This document shows positions 36,401 through 46,033 of a DNA stretch of 64,000 nt, piece after piece. The position numbers and the translations under genes are program-made. The stretch is from Apiotrichum sp. Y4204 (lineage: Eukaryota > Basidiomycota > Tremellomycetes > Trichosporonales > Trichosporonaceae). A model generated the notes under the pieces. It had not been told where the DNA came from. It searched no databases and was given only the letters and a program-made list of their open reading frames with translations. The stretch covers positions 124,001 to 188,000 of the forward strand of contig JAMYHL010000030.1 in the NCBI GenBank assembly GCA_025531455.1. Reading direction: 5' to 3'. Numbering within the stretch: position 1 is the stretch's first letter; every line of letters starts with the position of its first letter.

Positions 36401-36474
36401 CTGTCGAGCACACCCAGGTCTCGCTAGTCGAGGAGGAGGAGGTGCAGTCCAGCTCGGACTGGGACGGAGATTGA
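33429..36474 (+). CDS. Large SANT-domain nuclear protein, RRN5-like (RNA polymerase I UAF)
   Basis: Three exons: 33429-33468, 33501-35441 and 35474-36474, giving 993 residues; both introns are 32 nt. Residues about 121-170 (LWAADEKRRFFVALARHSRL...YLDALRYW) are SANT/Myb-like. About 300-375 is a charged helical segment (RTLLNRKKMRERTRIKVLL). About 444-505 (VVSDLYTELLAYLKPLIYTT...VTTAHVIAALGLRG) has the helix pattern of a histone fold. The last 450 residues are acidic and Ser/Asp/Glu-rich, with a QTQIQTQTQSQSQ tract. This order resembles yeast Rrn5, a subunit of the upstream activation factor that binds rDNA promoters with Rrn9, Rrn10, Uaf30 and histones. It is much longer than yeast Rrn5 (363). 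Another SANT chromatin protein is possible. Shares a 215-bp divergent promoter with SHP1. Confidence 0.55.
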
Positions 36475-37592
36475 TGATGCATCTTGTATTCTTGCTCTGA
36501 CCTGGCAGTCGGAGACCTACGGATTACTTGCTGCGGTCTGCAGGAATGAAATCGCAGCTCGAATGCTGTGTTTCGGGATAGGAATGGGTCGTGGCACGGT
36601 GTCCGGCAGGTAGTGTGGGAGACGGGTGCTCTGTAGTTGTTCTTTCTTCACACTCACAAGACGCAATTTCATCCAGTTTCCCGCTGACATATTGCACGGC
36701 CCAGAGGATTACAGTAGTTGCGATACGCTTAACCAAGATTATGAGATGACTTCACATAAACGTCCTTATTCGTCAACGTCTGTTCCCTTGGGCTCTGAAC
36801 TTGTACTTCAAACTCGTATTGGGACCTCATTGCAAATGGTGTCCATCAGCTGGAGGACGACCGAAGTCAGCACAAGCGTCATTTGAAAGCAGCGAACGAG
36901 GGAAAGACTCCTGTCCTCACCAAAAGCAGGCTTGTTGTTTCCCAAAGATCTCCGCGTTTCCTTGTCCCTACAGTAGGCCACATTGCCATTAACCACTACA
37001 GTCCCAACTTTAGTGCCACCCGTGCACTTCGAGCTTTGAAGCAGAGGCAATCGGAAGCGACAGGCTGTGGCCGCGCGCAGTGTTGTATAAGCAAAACTCA
37101 GTCATCGCGCCTTTGCACTTTTGCTCTATGCGCTTGGCAGATTAGGTCACTCAGTGACATGCCCGCAGGACGTCAGTTCCCAAGAGCCGCGTCCATTATC
37201 TCACAGTACTGTACGTTGGGTTACCGATTGTCCTACTTTGCGACCTTCGGTTGGCGCCACACTCTCGAGGGCGGTCGATAGCTCCTTCGACGTCCAGCGG
37301 TCCTCGGCTGTGCACACATCTTAACAAATGCGCCGCCTCTCAGAACCGCCTACAGCAAGTCGACCGCGCCAAACAAGTAACCCAGGTCGAGAGAGGTGGA
37401 ACCTCAAAACATCGAATAACCACTCCATCTACCCATTCCGCCACATGCCACAAAACACAAGCACACATCGCACCGCCACAAATCTTTCCGCCCTTCTTAC
37501 AGACTACAAACCTACCAGAAACCCTTCGGGGGGCCGCGACGCATCCCCACGTACCCCAGATAGTCTCCGCAGTGTCCCAGGGAAGCAAAAAC
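36475..37592. other. Gene-free 1.1 kb downstream of the RRN5-like gene
   Basis: No conserved frame. A+T content is visibly higher than in the surrounding genes. It lies on the 3' side of both the RRN5-like gene and the tRNA-Gly(CCC) gene. Confidence 0.5.
37587..37591 (-). terminator. Pol III terminator (T5) of tRNA-Gly(CCC)
   Basis: Five T on the minus strand directly after the discriminator base, the usual RNA polymerase III stop. Confidence 0.7.
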
Positions 37593-37663
37593 TACATCGT
37601 AGGGGAATCGAACCCCTGCCACAACCTTGGGAAAGTTGCATGATACCATTTCACCAACGATGT
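37593..37663 (-). tRNA. tRNA-Gly(CCC)
   Basis: A 71-nt cloverleaf on the minus strand. The acceptor stem ACATCGT/ACGATGT pairs fully and carries discriminator A. The anticodon stem is CAACT/GGTTG with a 7-nt loop TTCCCAA (anticodon CCC), and the T arm AGGGG-TTCGATT-CCCCT pairs fully. A-box (TGGTGAAATGG) and B-box (GGTTCGATTCC) promoters are intact. A TATATAAA-like stretch about 40 bp upstream (37700-37707) could help place TFIIIB. There is no intron. Its body is nearly the same as the Gly(GCC) gene 750 bp away on the other strand. Confidence 0.92.
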
Positions 37664-37953
37664 CGTGCCGTGGTTGGCGGAAATGTGATTTGCGCCGCGT
37701 TTATATACCGAGACGCGAGGGTGGGGTCGAGACGCTTTCATCAAGGGACTGAAGGCCCGTATTTTGATGTCTGGGGTCTGGGGTGGGGGCCGCTATGTAT
37801 CTGTGGAGTCAAAGTCACATTCAGCGCGTCCAACTGGTTGACCATCGCCGGGAGTCCTGCAGGGACCAGGGCTCCTTATCTCCCTATTTCTCGACCTCCC
37901 CGTCTCCTTCCTTCTCCCAACGCCCCCAGTCGTTTCTGACCCCGTTGCGTGCG

Positions 37954-38041
37954 GTGGGGGTAGCTCAGTGGTAGAGTAGCAGATTGCAAAGCCTGCCGGC
38001 AAGTCATCTGTTGGTCCCGAGTTCAAACCTCGGTCCTCACT
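37954..38041 (+). tRNA. tRNA-Cys(GCA) with a 16-nt intron
   Basis: The acceptor stem GTGGGGG/TCCTCAC pairs with two G-U pairs. The anticodon stem is GCAGA/TCTGT. The loop is TTGCAAA once the intron is removed, giving anticodon GCA. The intron lies at 37990-38005 between positions 37 and 38, the standard place. The T arm CCGAG-TTCAAAC-CTCGG is perfect. Discriminator U73 at 38041 is the identity base of tRNA-Cys. A T4 tract ends at 38080. Confidence 0.92.
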
Positions 38042-38414
38042 TGTGGACAGAGCACAGTTAGCTGTTCTACTGTTTCTTTTGGGTTGATGAGCGAGAAGAG
38101 CTGTCAGAGAGCGGTCAGAGCGATTGAGGCTACGTCTCAAGCTATACATTTTGGGTTATTGGGTACATTCAAAGTGTAGATCAAGGCGGGAGTCGAGTCG
38201 ACGCGTCCTCGACGATTCTACGACGCGTCTCAGACGATCCGCGTACCGATTCTCTACTCCGATCCTTGTACACCACATGTCTCTCGAGATGTCAATGGCC
38301 GCACATAGCAGCGTTTCTCTCGATTGCCTCGTGTCCGAACAGCGCGATCAAAGCCATTTCATCCTGCAAACGCTGCGCAGCGCAGCATCGCCCCCCGGAA
38401 AGACAGGTATCGCT
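38042..38414. other. Spacer between tRNA-Cys and tRNA-Gly(GCC)
   Basis: 373 bp. It contains two ACGCGT hexamers within CGACGCGTC contexts (about 38200 and 38222). No gene was seen. Confidence 0.5.
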
Positions 38415-38492
38415 ACATCGTTGGTGAAACGGTATCATGCGTCGTTGCCAGGCAGCCTCGACGCGGCAGGGGTTCGACTCCCTTACGATGTA
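38415..38492 (+). tRNA. tRNA-Gly(GCC) with a 7-nt intron
   Basis: Acceptor stem ACATCGT/ACGATGT and discriminator A are identical to those of the Gly(CCC) gene. The anticodon stem CGTCG/CGACG is perfect. The enclosed loop has 14 nt, TTGCCA then GGCAGCC then T, which is best read as a 7-nt loop with anticodon GCC plus a 7-nt intron at 38451-38457 after position 37. The T arm AGGGG-TTCGACT-CCCTT has one G-U pair. Without the intron the tRNA is 71 nt, the same as its neighbour. A T5 terminator follows at 38518-38522. Confidence 0.85.
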
Positions 38493-38517
38493 TCTCTCGC
38501 ATTAGAGGGCGTGTATC

Positions 38518-38522
38518 TTTTT
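38518..38522 (+). terminator. Pol III terminator (T5) of tRNA-Gly(GCC)
   Basis: Five T, 26 bp after the tRNA 3' end. Confidence 0.6.
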
Positions 38523-39498
38523 CGGCCCCGAAGGCCGTGTTGCATGGAGTAACAGTATAGCAGAAGAGATGGATCGTAGGTGGAACTCAGAGATTGATGG
38601 TGGATCGCGGATCAGTTTGGCAGTGTGGCACTTTCGTCGTGTGGCGCTAACGTGATGCTCTCGGATGCCGGATGCTGCTGGCACAGCGCCACTGGCGAGA
38701 GGACGCGTTGTTGCGGGCGTGCATACACGACAGGCCTTCAGCGCTCCGAGGACCAAAAAGAGGTTGGTAGCTTTGGAACAGGGCGTAAACATAGCTACTA
38801 GCAAACCCCATATCCCCATCGCCATATCGCCTGTCTGTCTCACACGTGGCTCTTCGTGGAGCATCCACTCTCCGCCGCCGGGCAGGCGAACTGGTACGAT
38901 CTGTTGCGATCTGCCGCGATATACTGACCTACGGTCTCATCGTGTGGAGCGTGTAGGCCGCTGTACTGATAAGATAGCCAGATCCACATTCCTTCTTTTT
39001 AATGGGCCGACGCGCGCCGACGGAGCCCGGCAGGTGCAGCTTTAGCTTCATGCCCGGAGCCGAGGACTTGGACGATCGCGGGACACTCTTCACCCGGACC
39101 TTCGCTTGGTTGTCCGATGGTCTGGGTTGACAGCCGACGGCCGGGCGTGGATGAGTTGTGGCATGCACACATTTTGTGTTCTACTAGCGTTCTAAGGTCG
39201 ACAGCCACGGCTCTGGCGCAAGCTCTGATGCCCGTCGGCGAGGCACGGTGGAGGCTACATCCGTACATCCCTCTTACGCGACGTCATGCGGAACGGTGTT
39301 TCTGGGTGGGTGCACTCGCCGCACTCGCCGACGGGTTGACCTCCACTCACTAAGGCGACCTCCACTCGCTAAGGCGCCCTCCACTCTCTCCACTCTTTGA
39401 TGTGCGGTTTGAGGAATTGTTGCAAGCGAGGAACGTATCGTGGTCCCCATCGGGCACGATAGAGTTCCCACTGCCCAGTGATGGCGAAAATTGGAGGA

Positions 39499-39504
39499 TA
39501 TAAA
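39499..39504 (+). promoter_or_regulatory. TATA box of the short-chain dehydrogenase gene
   Basis: TATAAA in the context GGATATAAAGGAGGG, 93 bp before the start codon, followed by a C/A-rich leader. It is the clearest TATA element next to a coding gene in the window and suggests regulated, possibly strong, expression. Confidence 0.6.
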
Positions 39505-39596
39505 GGAGGGCGTTGAGGCCTCAGCCCGACATCTATCTCACCAGTCTCCTCACTCCTTCCTACTCGTAACTCACCACGACTCAAACTCACCTCACA

Positions 39597-40696
39597 ATGT
39601 CCATCGGCGACTCATTCAACAAGAAGACGACCGCGCAGGAGGTCGTCGATGCCTTCCCGGAGAGCATCAAGGACCGCATCAGTAAGTGCCCCGCATGAGT
39701 TGTTCACTAACCGCAGTCGTCGTCACTGGCCCCAGCCCCGGTGGAATCGGGTACGAGACTGCGCGCGCGATCGCGACCAAGGAGCCCAAGCTGCTAGTCC
39801 TTGCGGGCCGCGACCAGAAGAAGTGAGTGGCGCGAGGGATTCAGAGCTAATTCCAGGCTGGACCAGGCGCGCGACGATATCCTGAAGGAGACGCCGGGCG
39901 CGAAGCTCGCCTCGGTGGTGCTTGACCTCAACTCGCTCGAGTCGGTTCGCAAGGCAGCCAAGGAGATCGCAGCGCTCGGCGACGTTGGCGTGCTGATTAA
40001 CAACGCTGCCGTGATGATGAACCCGTACGGCACGACCAAGGACGGCCTCGAGTCGCAGTTTGGCACAAACTACGTGGCGCCGTGGCTCCTCACCAACCTT
40101 CTCATTCCCTCGCTCCTCAAGACGCCCCATCCCCGCGTCGTCTTCGTTTCGTCGATAGGCCACCGCGCGAGCGATATTCGCTGGGACGACATTGGGTTCG
40201 AGGATGGCAAGGCATACGATAAGATCAAGGCGTATGGCCAGTCCAAGACGGCTGCTATCCTCAATGCTGTCGAGCTGGCTGAGAAGTACGGCCCCAAGCT
40301 CGTCGCCATTGCGCTTCATGTAAGTGGTCGAAAACCTTCTGTACCCTAGCTCACACTCAGCCCGGCGGCATTAACACCAACCTCGGGCGCCACATTGCCG
40401 CGGAGGACATGCCGATGCTCAAGGCCTTCTACAACGAGGACGGCACCCCCAAGGCCGACTTTGAGTTTAAGAGTATCCCCGAGGGCGCGAGCACGACGCT
40501 CACCGCCGCTTTCGACCCGCGCATGGACAAGCTCAACGGCGCGTACCTCTCCGACTGCCAGGTGCCCGAGGTGGTCGAGTCGGACGGCACGGTCGACGCC
40601 CTCGGCGTCGATGCGCTTGCTCCCTATGCCAAGGATAAGGCCGCCGCCCGCCGTCTCTGGGAGATCACGAACAAGCTTACTGGCGAGAACTTTTGA
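39597..40696 (+). CDS. Short-chain dehydrogenase/reductase (retinol dehydrogenase-like)
   Basis: Four exons: 39597-39681, 39717-39822, 39857-40319 and 40361-40696, giving 329 residues. The Rossmann motif VVTGPSPGGIGYETARA binds NAD(P). LINNAAVMM is the NNAG-type motif, VVFVSSIGH carries the catalytic Ser, and AYGQSKTAA gives the catalytic Tyr and Lys (Y-x-x-x-K). HPGGINTNLGRHI follows the active site. The layout matches the fungal SDR group annotated as retinol dehydrogenase or oxidoreductase-like; the real substrate cannot be told from sequence. No membrane segment or targeting signal is visible. Confidence 0.88.
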
Positions 40697-41380
40697 TTCT
40701 CCAAACGCAGCGTAGCGTTTTCGAGACGAGAGCGGAGGCCTGTTCTTTTGTATATGATTGATCGGGCTGTGTATTGATTCCATGTAGCTATTCATTTGTG
40801 TGACAAAGTCGTGGGCACACCAGAGAGAGGGAAGACGTGGCGTGTCCCCTCCACGCACAGCAGCTGGCGACACTGCAGCGCAAAGGGAAAGAGAAACTGC
40901 AGAGAAACCAGGCAGCAATTTACTTGTGTCTGTGCGACCCGGCCACGTCGCTCGCCCACACACACTTTGTTATACACATTCTTTGCACAGCCGCCACCAT
41001 TTTACAATCGTTGTTTTTCTGTCGGATCCGAGTTGATCCCCCACAAACCCGATCTCGGCATGCTCGGCAAGGATCAGCGGCATGACGATTGCAGATCCAG
41101 GGCCCAGGGATTGTGCCACTCACTAGTGCTGCTAAGGGCGTTCCTAATGGTTCAGCATATCCAGAAATAGTCATTACAAAGTGGGCTGATCAGCGGGATC
41201 AGCGGGACTAGACACACACACGAATGCGCTAATCAGGGCGGGCAAATGGTGGATCAGGGTCCATATTTTCAAGCTAATAATGCACCGCCTCACCGCCTCA
41301 CCGCCCACGGCGCAGCATTCTGGCAGCCCTTCTTAAAAGGAGTTCCCCACATTCGGTTTGCCACCCACACCCCCCCGACG
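40697..41380. other. Intergenic, 684 bp
   Basis: 3' region of the dehydrogenase and promoter of the next gene on the same strand. No gene or RNA was recognised. Confidence 0.5.
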
Positions 41381-43121
41381 ATGGCCTTTCACGTCACCAA
41401 CCCGACCGAGCACGAGAACGAGAGCGTGAGCAGCCTGCAGACGACGGCATACACCGCGTCGGCGGGGTACGGCCTGCTCGACGACGTGCCTCCGACGTAC
41501 GACGATGCGACGGGCACGAGCGGATCCGGCTCGGCGCCGTCACCCCTTGCGCCGTCGTATTCCCGTAGCGACCGGCTCACGGTCACGGACGACGGGCGCG
41601 GCGAGGGGTCCTCCTCTTCCCAGGTCCGCGCCCCCGTCGCCCCCTCGGCCCCCTCGGTCCTCTTCACCGGCCCGCCCAATGCCGAGCCCATGATTTCGCG
41701 TGACAAGGTCGCTGCTGGCCCGCACATCGAGCTCCGCAAGGTCTTCGGCAAGCTTGAGACCTGGGACCCGAAGCTTCGTGACCGTGAGTAACATCGCATG
41801 TTAAAGTGCTGATATCGGTAGCGGAGGTGCTGTACGATTTTATCCGCGCGCAGGCGCTCAACCCGCCGCACATCAAGATTCGGTGTTCTGGTGCGTTGCG
41901 CTGACGTGTCGTGTCGGGGGTGCCACTTTTAGTGCCACAACCCAATATTCGATTACTGCTCGCTAACTTGCAGGCAAGCACTACGAGACTGCCCAGGTGC
42001 AGACGCTCGTCAACGATAACGGCAAGCTGCGTACCATCTCTCAAGGACAGCAGTACCTCGTCACCGACTTTGACTTTACGATCGACCTGACGCCGGTGTA
42101 TGGACACGAGAACAACCTCGCAAACGTCCACCTTCTCGCCCGCCGCCCGCACATCCCCTCCTATCGCGGCACGCACCAGAAGACCTTCGGTGCGGCCGTC
42201 CCGCCAAATGCGTACCCCGGCAAGCGTGTCGTCGGTCGCGTCGCGAACGGGACGGAACGCGACCTGTGGGATGAGTGGGGCAAATTTTGCAAGCAGCGCG
42301 GCCGCGCCCCGTGGGCCGACATGATGGGCGACGAGGAGTTCCGCGCGGTGTTCTCCGGCCGGAGGGGCCCGCGGATCAACCTCGGCTCAGTGGTGGATGG
42401 CCTGAACGACCGCATTGCGGGTCGTCGTGGTCCCGCCTCTGACGAGGAGTCGCTTCTCCGCTCGCAGAACGAGGGGCCCGACGCCGCACTCAGGCAGTGG
42501 TGCGAGGCGTACTGCGCCGACCCCGGTCTTCTCAAGAGCTTCGTCCTTCAGAAGGTCATCTGGGGATGGGACATGCGTAACCTCCAAACCGCCATCGAGC
42601 GCGCAATCCTTTCAACCGGCTACCAGCCGTCCAAGTACGGCATCAAGGTGGACTTCAAGATGACCGACGACGACAGGATCACGGTGCGGCCGGACAACTT
42701 CCTTGTGCGGATCACGCGCTCGGGCATCTGGCTCTTCTTCCTGTGGATCACCCTCATCTACCCGATGATCTGGCTGTGGCAGCGCGTCAGCCCGCGCGGC
42801 GGCGCCCCCTACGAAGTAGCCACCGCAAACTACGCGATGAAGTTTTACCCGCCGCTGCCGAGTACGTTCCCGAACGAGACGCTCGACCAGGCCCGCCTCC
42901 GCCTCCCGGCGCTCTTCAAGCTTCACCCCGATGTCCCCCGCAACCCGTTCCTCATCCGCGGCCCCAAGGGCGTGCACTACCTCCTCGGCCGCCGCGAAGG
43001 CGAGTGGTTCCGCTCATGGGAGGACGTCATCCGCATGGGCGTCCGCATGCGCTACCAGGGCGAACTTGTTCAGACTGTCGTGGATGATGACGAGGATCCC
43101 CCCCAGCTCGACGGGTATTAG
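41381..43121 (+). CDS. Single-span membrane protein of unknown function
   Basis: Three exons: 41381-41783, 41822-41890 and 41974-43121, giving 539 residues. I do not recognise the family. The N-terminal 110 residues are Ser/Pro-rich and include a PPTY motif (DVPPTYDDA), a possible site for WW-domain ubiquitin ligases such as Rsp5. A compact region follows (about 125-400) with HIELRKVFGKLETWDP, HYETAQVQTLV, FDFTIDLTPVYGHENN and ALRQWCEAYCADPGLLKSF.LQKVIWGWD. One clear hydrophobic helix (GIWLFFLWITLIYPMIWLW, about 435-455) lies near the end, followed by an 80-residue tail with PFLIRGPKGVHYLLGRREGEWFRSWE. The sequence looks conserved and well folded rather than random. Confidence 0.7.
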
Positions 43122-43547
43122 ATGGAGCTGACTGAAAAGGAGCTTTGTGTTGTGTTGTAGAGTTTTTGTTGGTACAGATCTATTCGGGAGAAAGAGCAAA
43201 AATACATGAATCGTTGTGATTTTAGGACTAGGAAAATATTGCGCGGGGGATGACATGACCTTTAGTCGTCTCATGTACTCTTGCATCTCGGATCCTCTCT
43301 CCACCTCAAGGAGAACGATGCCTATCTGTGGTTGAGGACTGCCTCCGAATGTACCCGGCCGAAGTGTTTACCGCAGACTGCAAACGTCCTTCACCAGTGG
43401 CCAGAGCTCCAAGATACCGTATGCCATTATCGAAGACAGCCATCTCGTTGCCCTATCTTATTCCCCCATGCTGTTTATCTCCTACAGCACCTGATCCTTT
43501 GGCATACGCCGCATCCTGCAGTCAGCATGCGCTCCGCAATTCCCCAC
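43122..43547. other. Convergent 3' intergenic region, 426 bp
   Basis: Between two stop codons facing each other. Higher A+T than the flanks; no gene seen. Confidence 0.5.
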
Positions 43548-45181
43548 TCACAGTTGGCGCACACCCAAATCTCCCATGATCTCCTCACTTCCCCCTCCGA
43601 CCGCTTCGAACTTCCGCGAGCGGTGGTACGCCTCAATGAACCGCCCCATGCCAGAGGTAGTCAGCGCGCGCCCGCCGAATATCTGCACGGCCTCATCGGT
43701 GGTTTCGCCCGCCCACCGCGTCGCCATCATCTTGAGAAACGCCAGCGGGCCAGCCAATCCCGCCGCCTGGGCCGCATAGTCCATCCGCGTCATCTGGTAC
43801 GTGATCGCCTCGAGCCACGTCTGCATTGCCTCCACTTTTCCGATCATGCCCGCCAGCTTGAGGCGGATGACGGGCTGCGCGAGGAGGGGTTTCTCAAACA
43901 CCTTGCGCTGGGCCGACCACAGCAGACATTCCTCGACGATCAGCCGGCAACTCCGCGCTAGACCTGCGACGAGCCCCCACCGCTCGTGGTTGAAGTTGCT
44001 GAGCACAATGAACATGCCCTGTCCCTCCTCCCCAATTAGGTGGTCTGCAGGCACGCGGACATTGTCAAAGGTCACGTACGCGGTGCCCGCTGAGGCAGAG
44101 TACATTGTGGGAATTGGGGTTGGGCGCACGCCCGCCCCCCGAGGCACAAGGAGACACGAGATGGACCCGTCTGGAGCGTTCCCTCCAAAAGTACGGCACG
44201 CGACGGTGAAATAGTCGGCGAACATGCCGCCCGTAATCCACTTTTTCGTGCCGTTCAGCAACCAGCTCCCATCGGCTTGCCGCACCGCCCGTGACTTGAT
44301 GCGCGCAACGTCCGACCCCGCAAACGCCTCGGTGATCGCCAAAGCGGCCGCCTTGTCCCCGCCCAACACCTCGGCAATTACCCGGGAACGCAGTGGTTCC
44401 CGCGCAAAGTTCTTGACGGGCGGAAGGCCGATCGCGATGCTCGCGCCAAATCCCGTGCTGTACCCCTTTGCCTGGAGGCGCGCGATCTCCTGCACCACCA
44501 CGAGCTCGCTGGTGTCAGATGGGACTTGCGGTGACTCACTGGAAGAAATCAAATTCCTCGCCCTTGACGCCGCCCATGAGCTCCAGCCCGTGGAGATGCT
44601 TACCCGGGCCAAGACGCATATGGTTGATCTTGGTTTCCGCAAGAATACGCAGCATGTCGGCACTGGGGTATTTCCCCTGCGCGTCGCTCGCCTGCGCCTC
44701 GGGCTTGAGGATACTGTCTACGAAGCGGCGCATCGCGGCGCGCAGCGCGTGGTGCGACGCCGAGTAGTACGGCACATCGAACTCGGGGGAGAGCCAGTTC
44801 GGCTCGGCGTACGGCACGCGCGAGAGCTCGCCGGGCTGCGGGGTGCGGATCCGCGGCGTCTCCCCTGCTATCCGGCCAATGACCAGCGTGGCGTACTGCG
44901 CCCGGAGGAGGACGTCCATCCGGTGCAGCGAGAAAAAAACGGATGTCGCGTCCCTCCCCGCTAGAGTCAGTGCAAGCGGTAGAGATAAATCGCACCGATA
45001 TCCTCGTCGAGGAGCACACTCAGCCCCCCGGGGTGCACCTTTGAAAACTTTGAGAGGTCGTACACTACCGTATCGATGATGACCCACAGGTCACCATCTG
45101 TACAGTGCTGGAGTCAGCCCCCGCCACAGACAGATGTACCTTTGCGACCTCGTCGCGGGTCAGTGATCGATCAGAAGTCAT
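43548..45181 (-). CDS. Cytochrome b5 - acyl-CoA dehydrogenase fusion
   Basis: Four exons: 45181-45140, 45107-44996, 44960-44540 and 44508-43548, giving 511 residues. Residues 1-85 are a cytochrome b5 heme domain: LWVIIDTVVYDLSKFSKVHPGG gives the first heme ligand His, and FFSLHR the second. Residues about 105-511 are an acyl-CoA dehydrogenase: ALAITEAFAGSDVARIKSRA, LLNGTKKWITGG, FDNVRVPADHLIGEEGQGM, NHERWGLVAGL, AVQIFGGRALTTSGMG and the final GGGSEEIMGDL. ACADs oxidise the alpha-beta bond of acyl-CoA esters using FAD. A built-in heme domain could accept or donate electrons directly instead of using ETF, but that is inference. No mitochondrial presequence is visible, so a peroxisomal or cytosolic place is possible. 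Confidence 0.88.
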
Positions 45182-46033
45182 GGTAGTTAGCTGAGGCTCA
45201 AAATGATACGTGCTCTTGTCGTCGTCTTATAATCTACCTACTGCCTGGTTCTTAGGACTTGGTTCTCACGCGTCCATGGCACCGGCACATTCCGGATACC
45301 GGTCAGACCATCGGCTTGGACCGCCACCACGCCGCGAATAGCTCAAACACGGGATATGAGCTGAGAGGCTGTCAATATTGAATGTTCCACTTGATCCCTT
45401 GGACAGATCACATGCTCGCTGTTACGCATCTGTGTTGCTGCACGTCTTTTGCAATATGATCGTGAGTCGGGGATGAGCGATAAGCAGTCATTAGTAGCTG
45501 GTCTCGGCCGCCCGCGGCCGGTGGACGCCGCAGGACACATGCTCATATGCGCGATAGGCGACTAGTCAGCTGGTCCACAAGGAGCGTGTAGGGCGTATAG
45601 GACTTTGCAGCTCCATGTGGATGCCCATTTGTTCAAGCTCACCGTCCACCTTTAGTCGTCCGACATCCGAGCGAATTTCGGCGTTCGTCAACGAGAATGG
45701 CCACCATCGCCGCTATGTCACGTCCCTGCGCGGCACCTCATCTCGCCGAATGCTCCTGATGGCCGTGATGGCCCGTCGCGGCACTCGATCAATGTGGATA
45801 CGGTATGCGAATGGCGAGGACGATATGCATGAAATGCGCAGTGAAAAGTAATTGCTGCTCCCTCTCATTTTGCCACCCAACATTGCTGGAATCTACTCCA
45901 AGGTCGGGAGCAAACCACCTCCACCCTCCACCCTCGACAATGACCCCAAGCGCAGCACAATGACCAACCTTGCTCTCAACATTGTCCACTACACCACATC
46001 ACCACCGCATCCACAGCTACATCTACATGCGCC
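45182..46033. promoter_or_regulatory. Divergent promoter region, b5-ACAD / PB1-ZZ gene
   Basis: 852 bp between divergent start codons, with no conserved frame. The PB1-ZZ side carries a CACCA/ACATC-rich leader. Confidence 0.5.

Larger units (their letters stand above)
38493..39596. other. Intergenic: tRNA cluster to dehydrogenase promoter
   Basis: 1.1 kb without a supported gene. The last 110 bp form the core promoter of the dehydrogenase gene, with a TATA box listed separately. A near-duplicate CCTCCACTC-CTAAGGCG motif is repeated at about 39340-39382. Confidence 0.5.
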
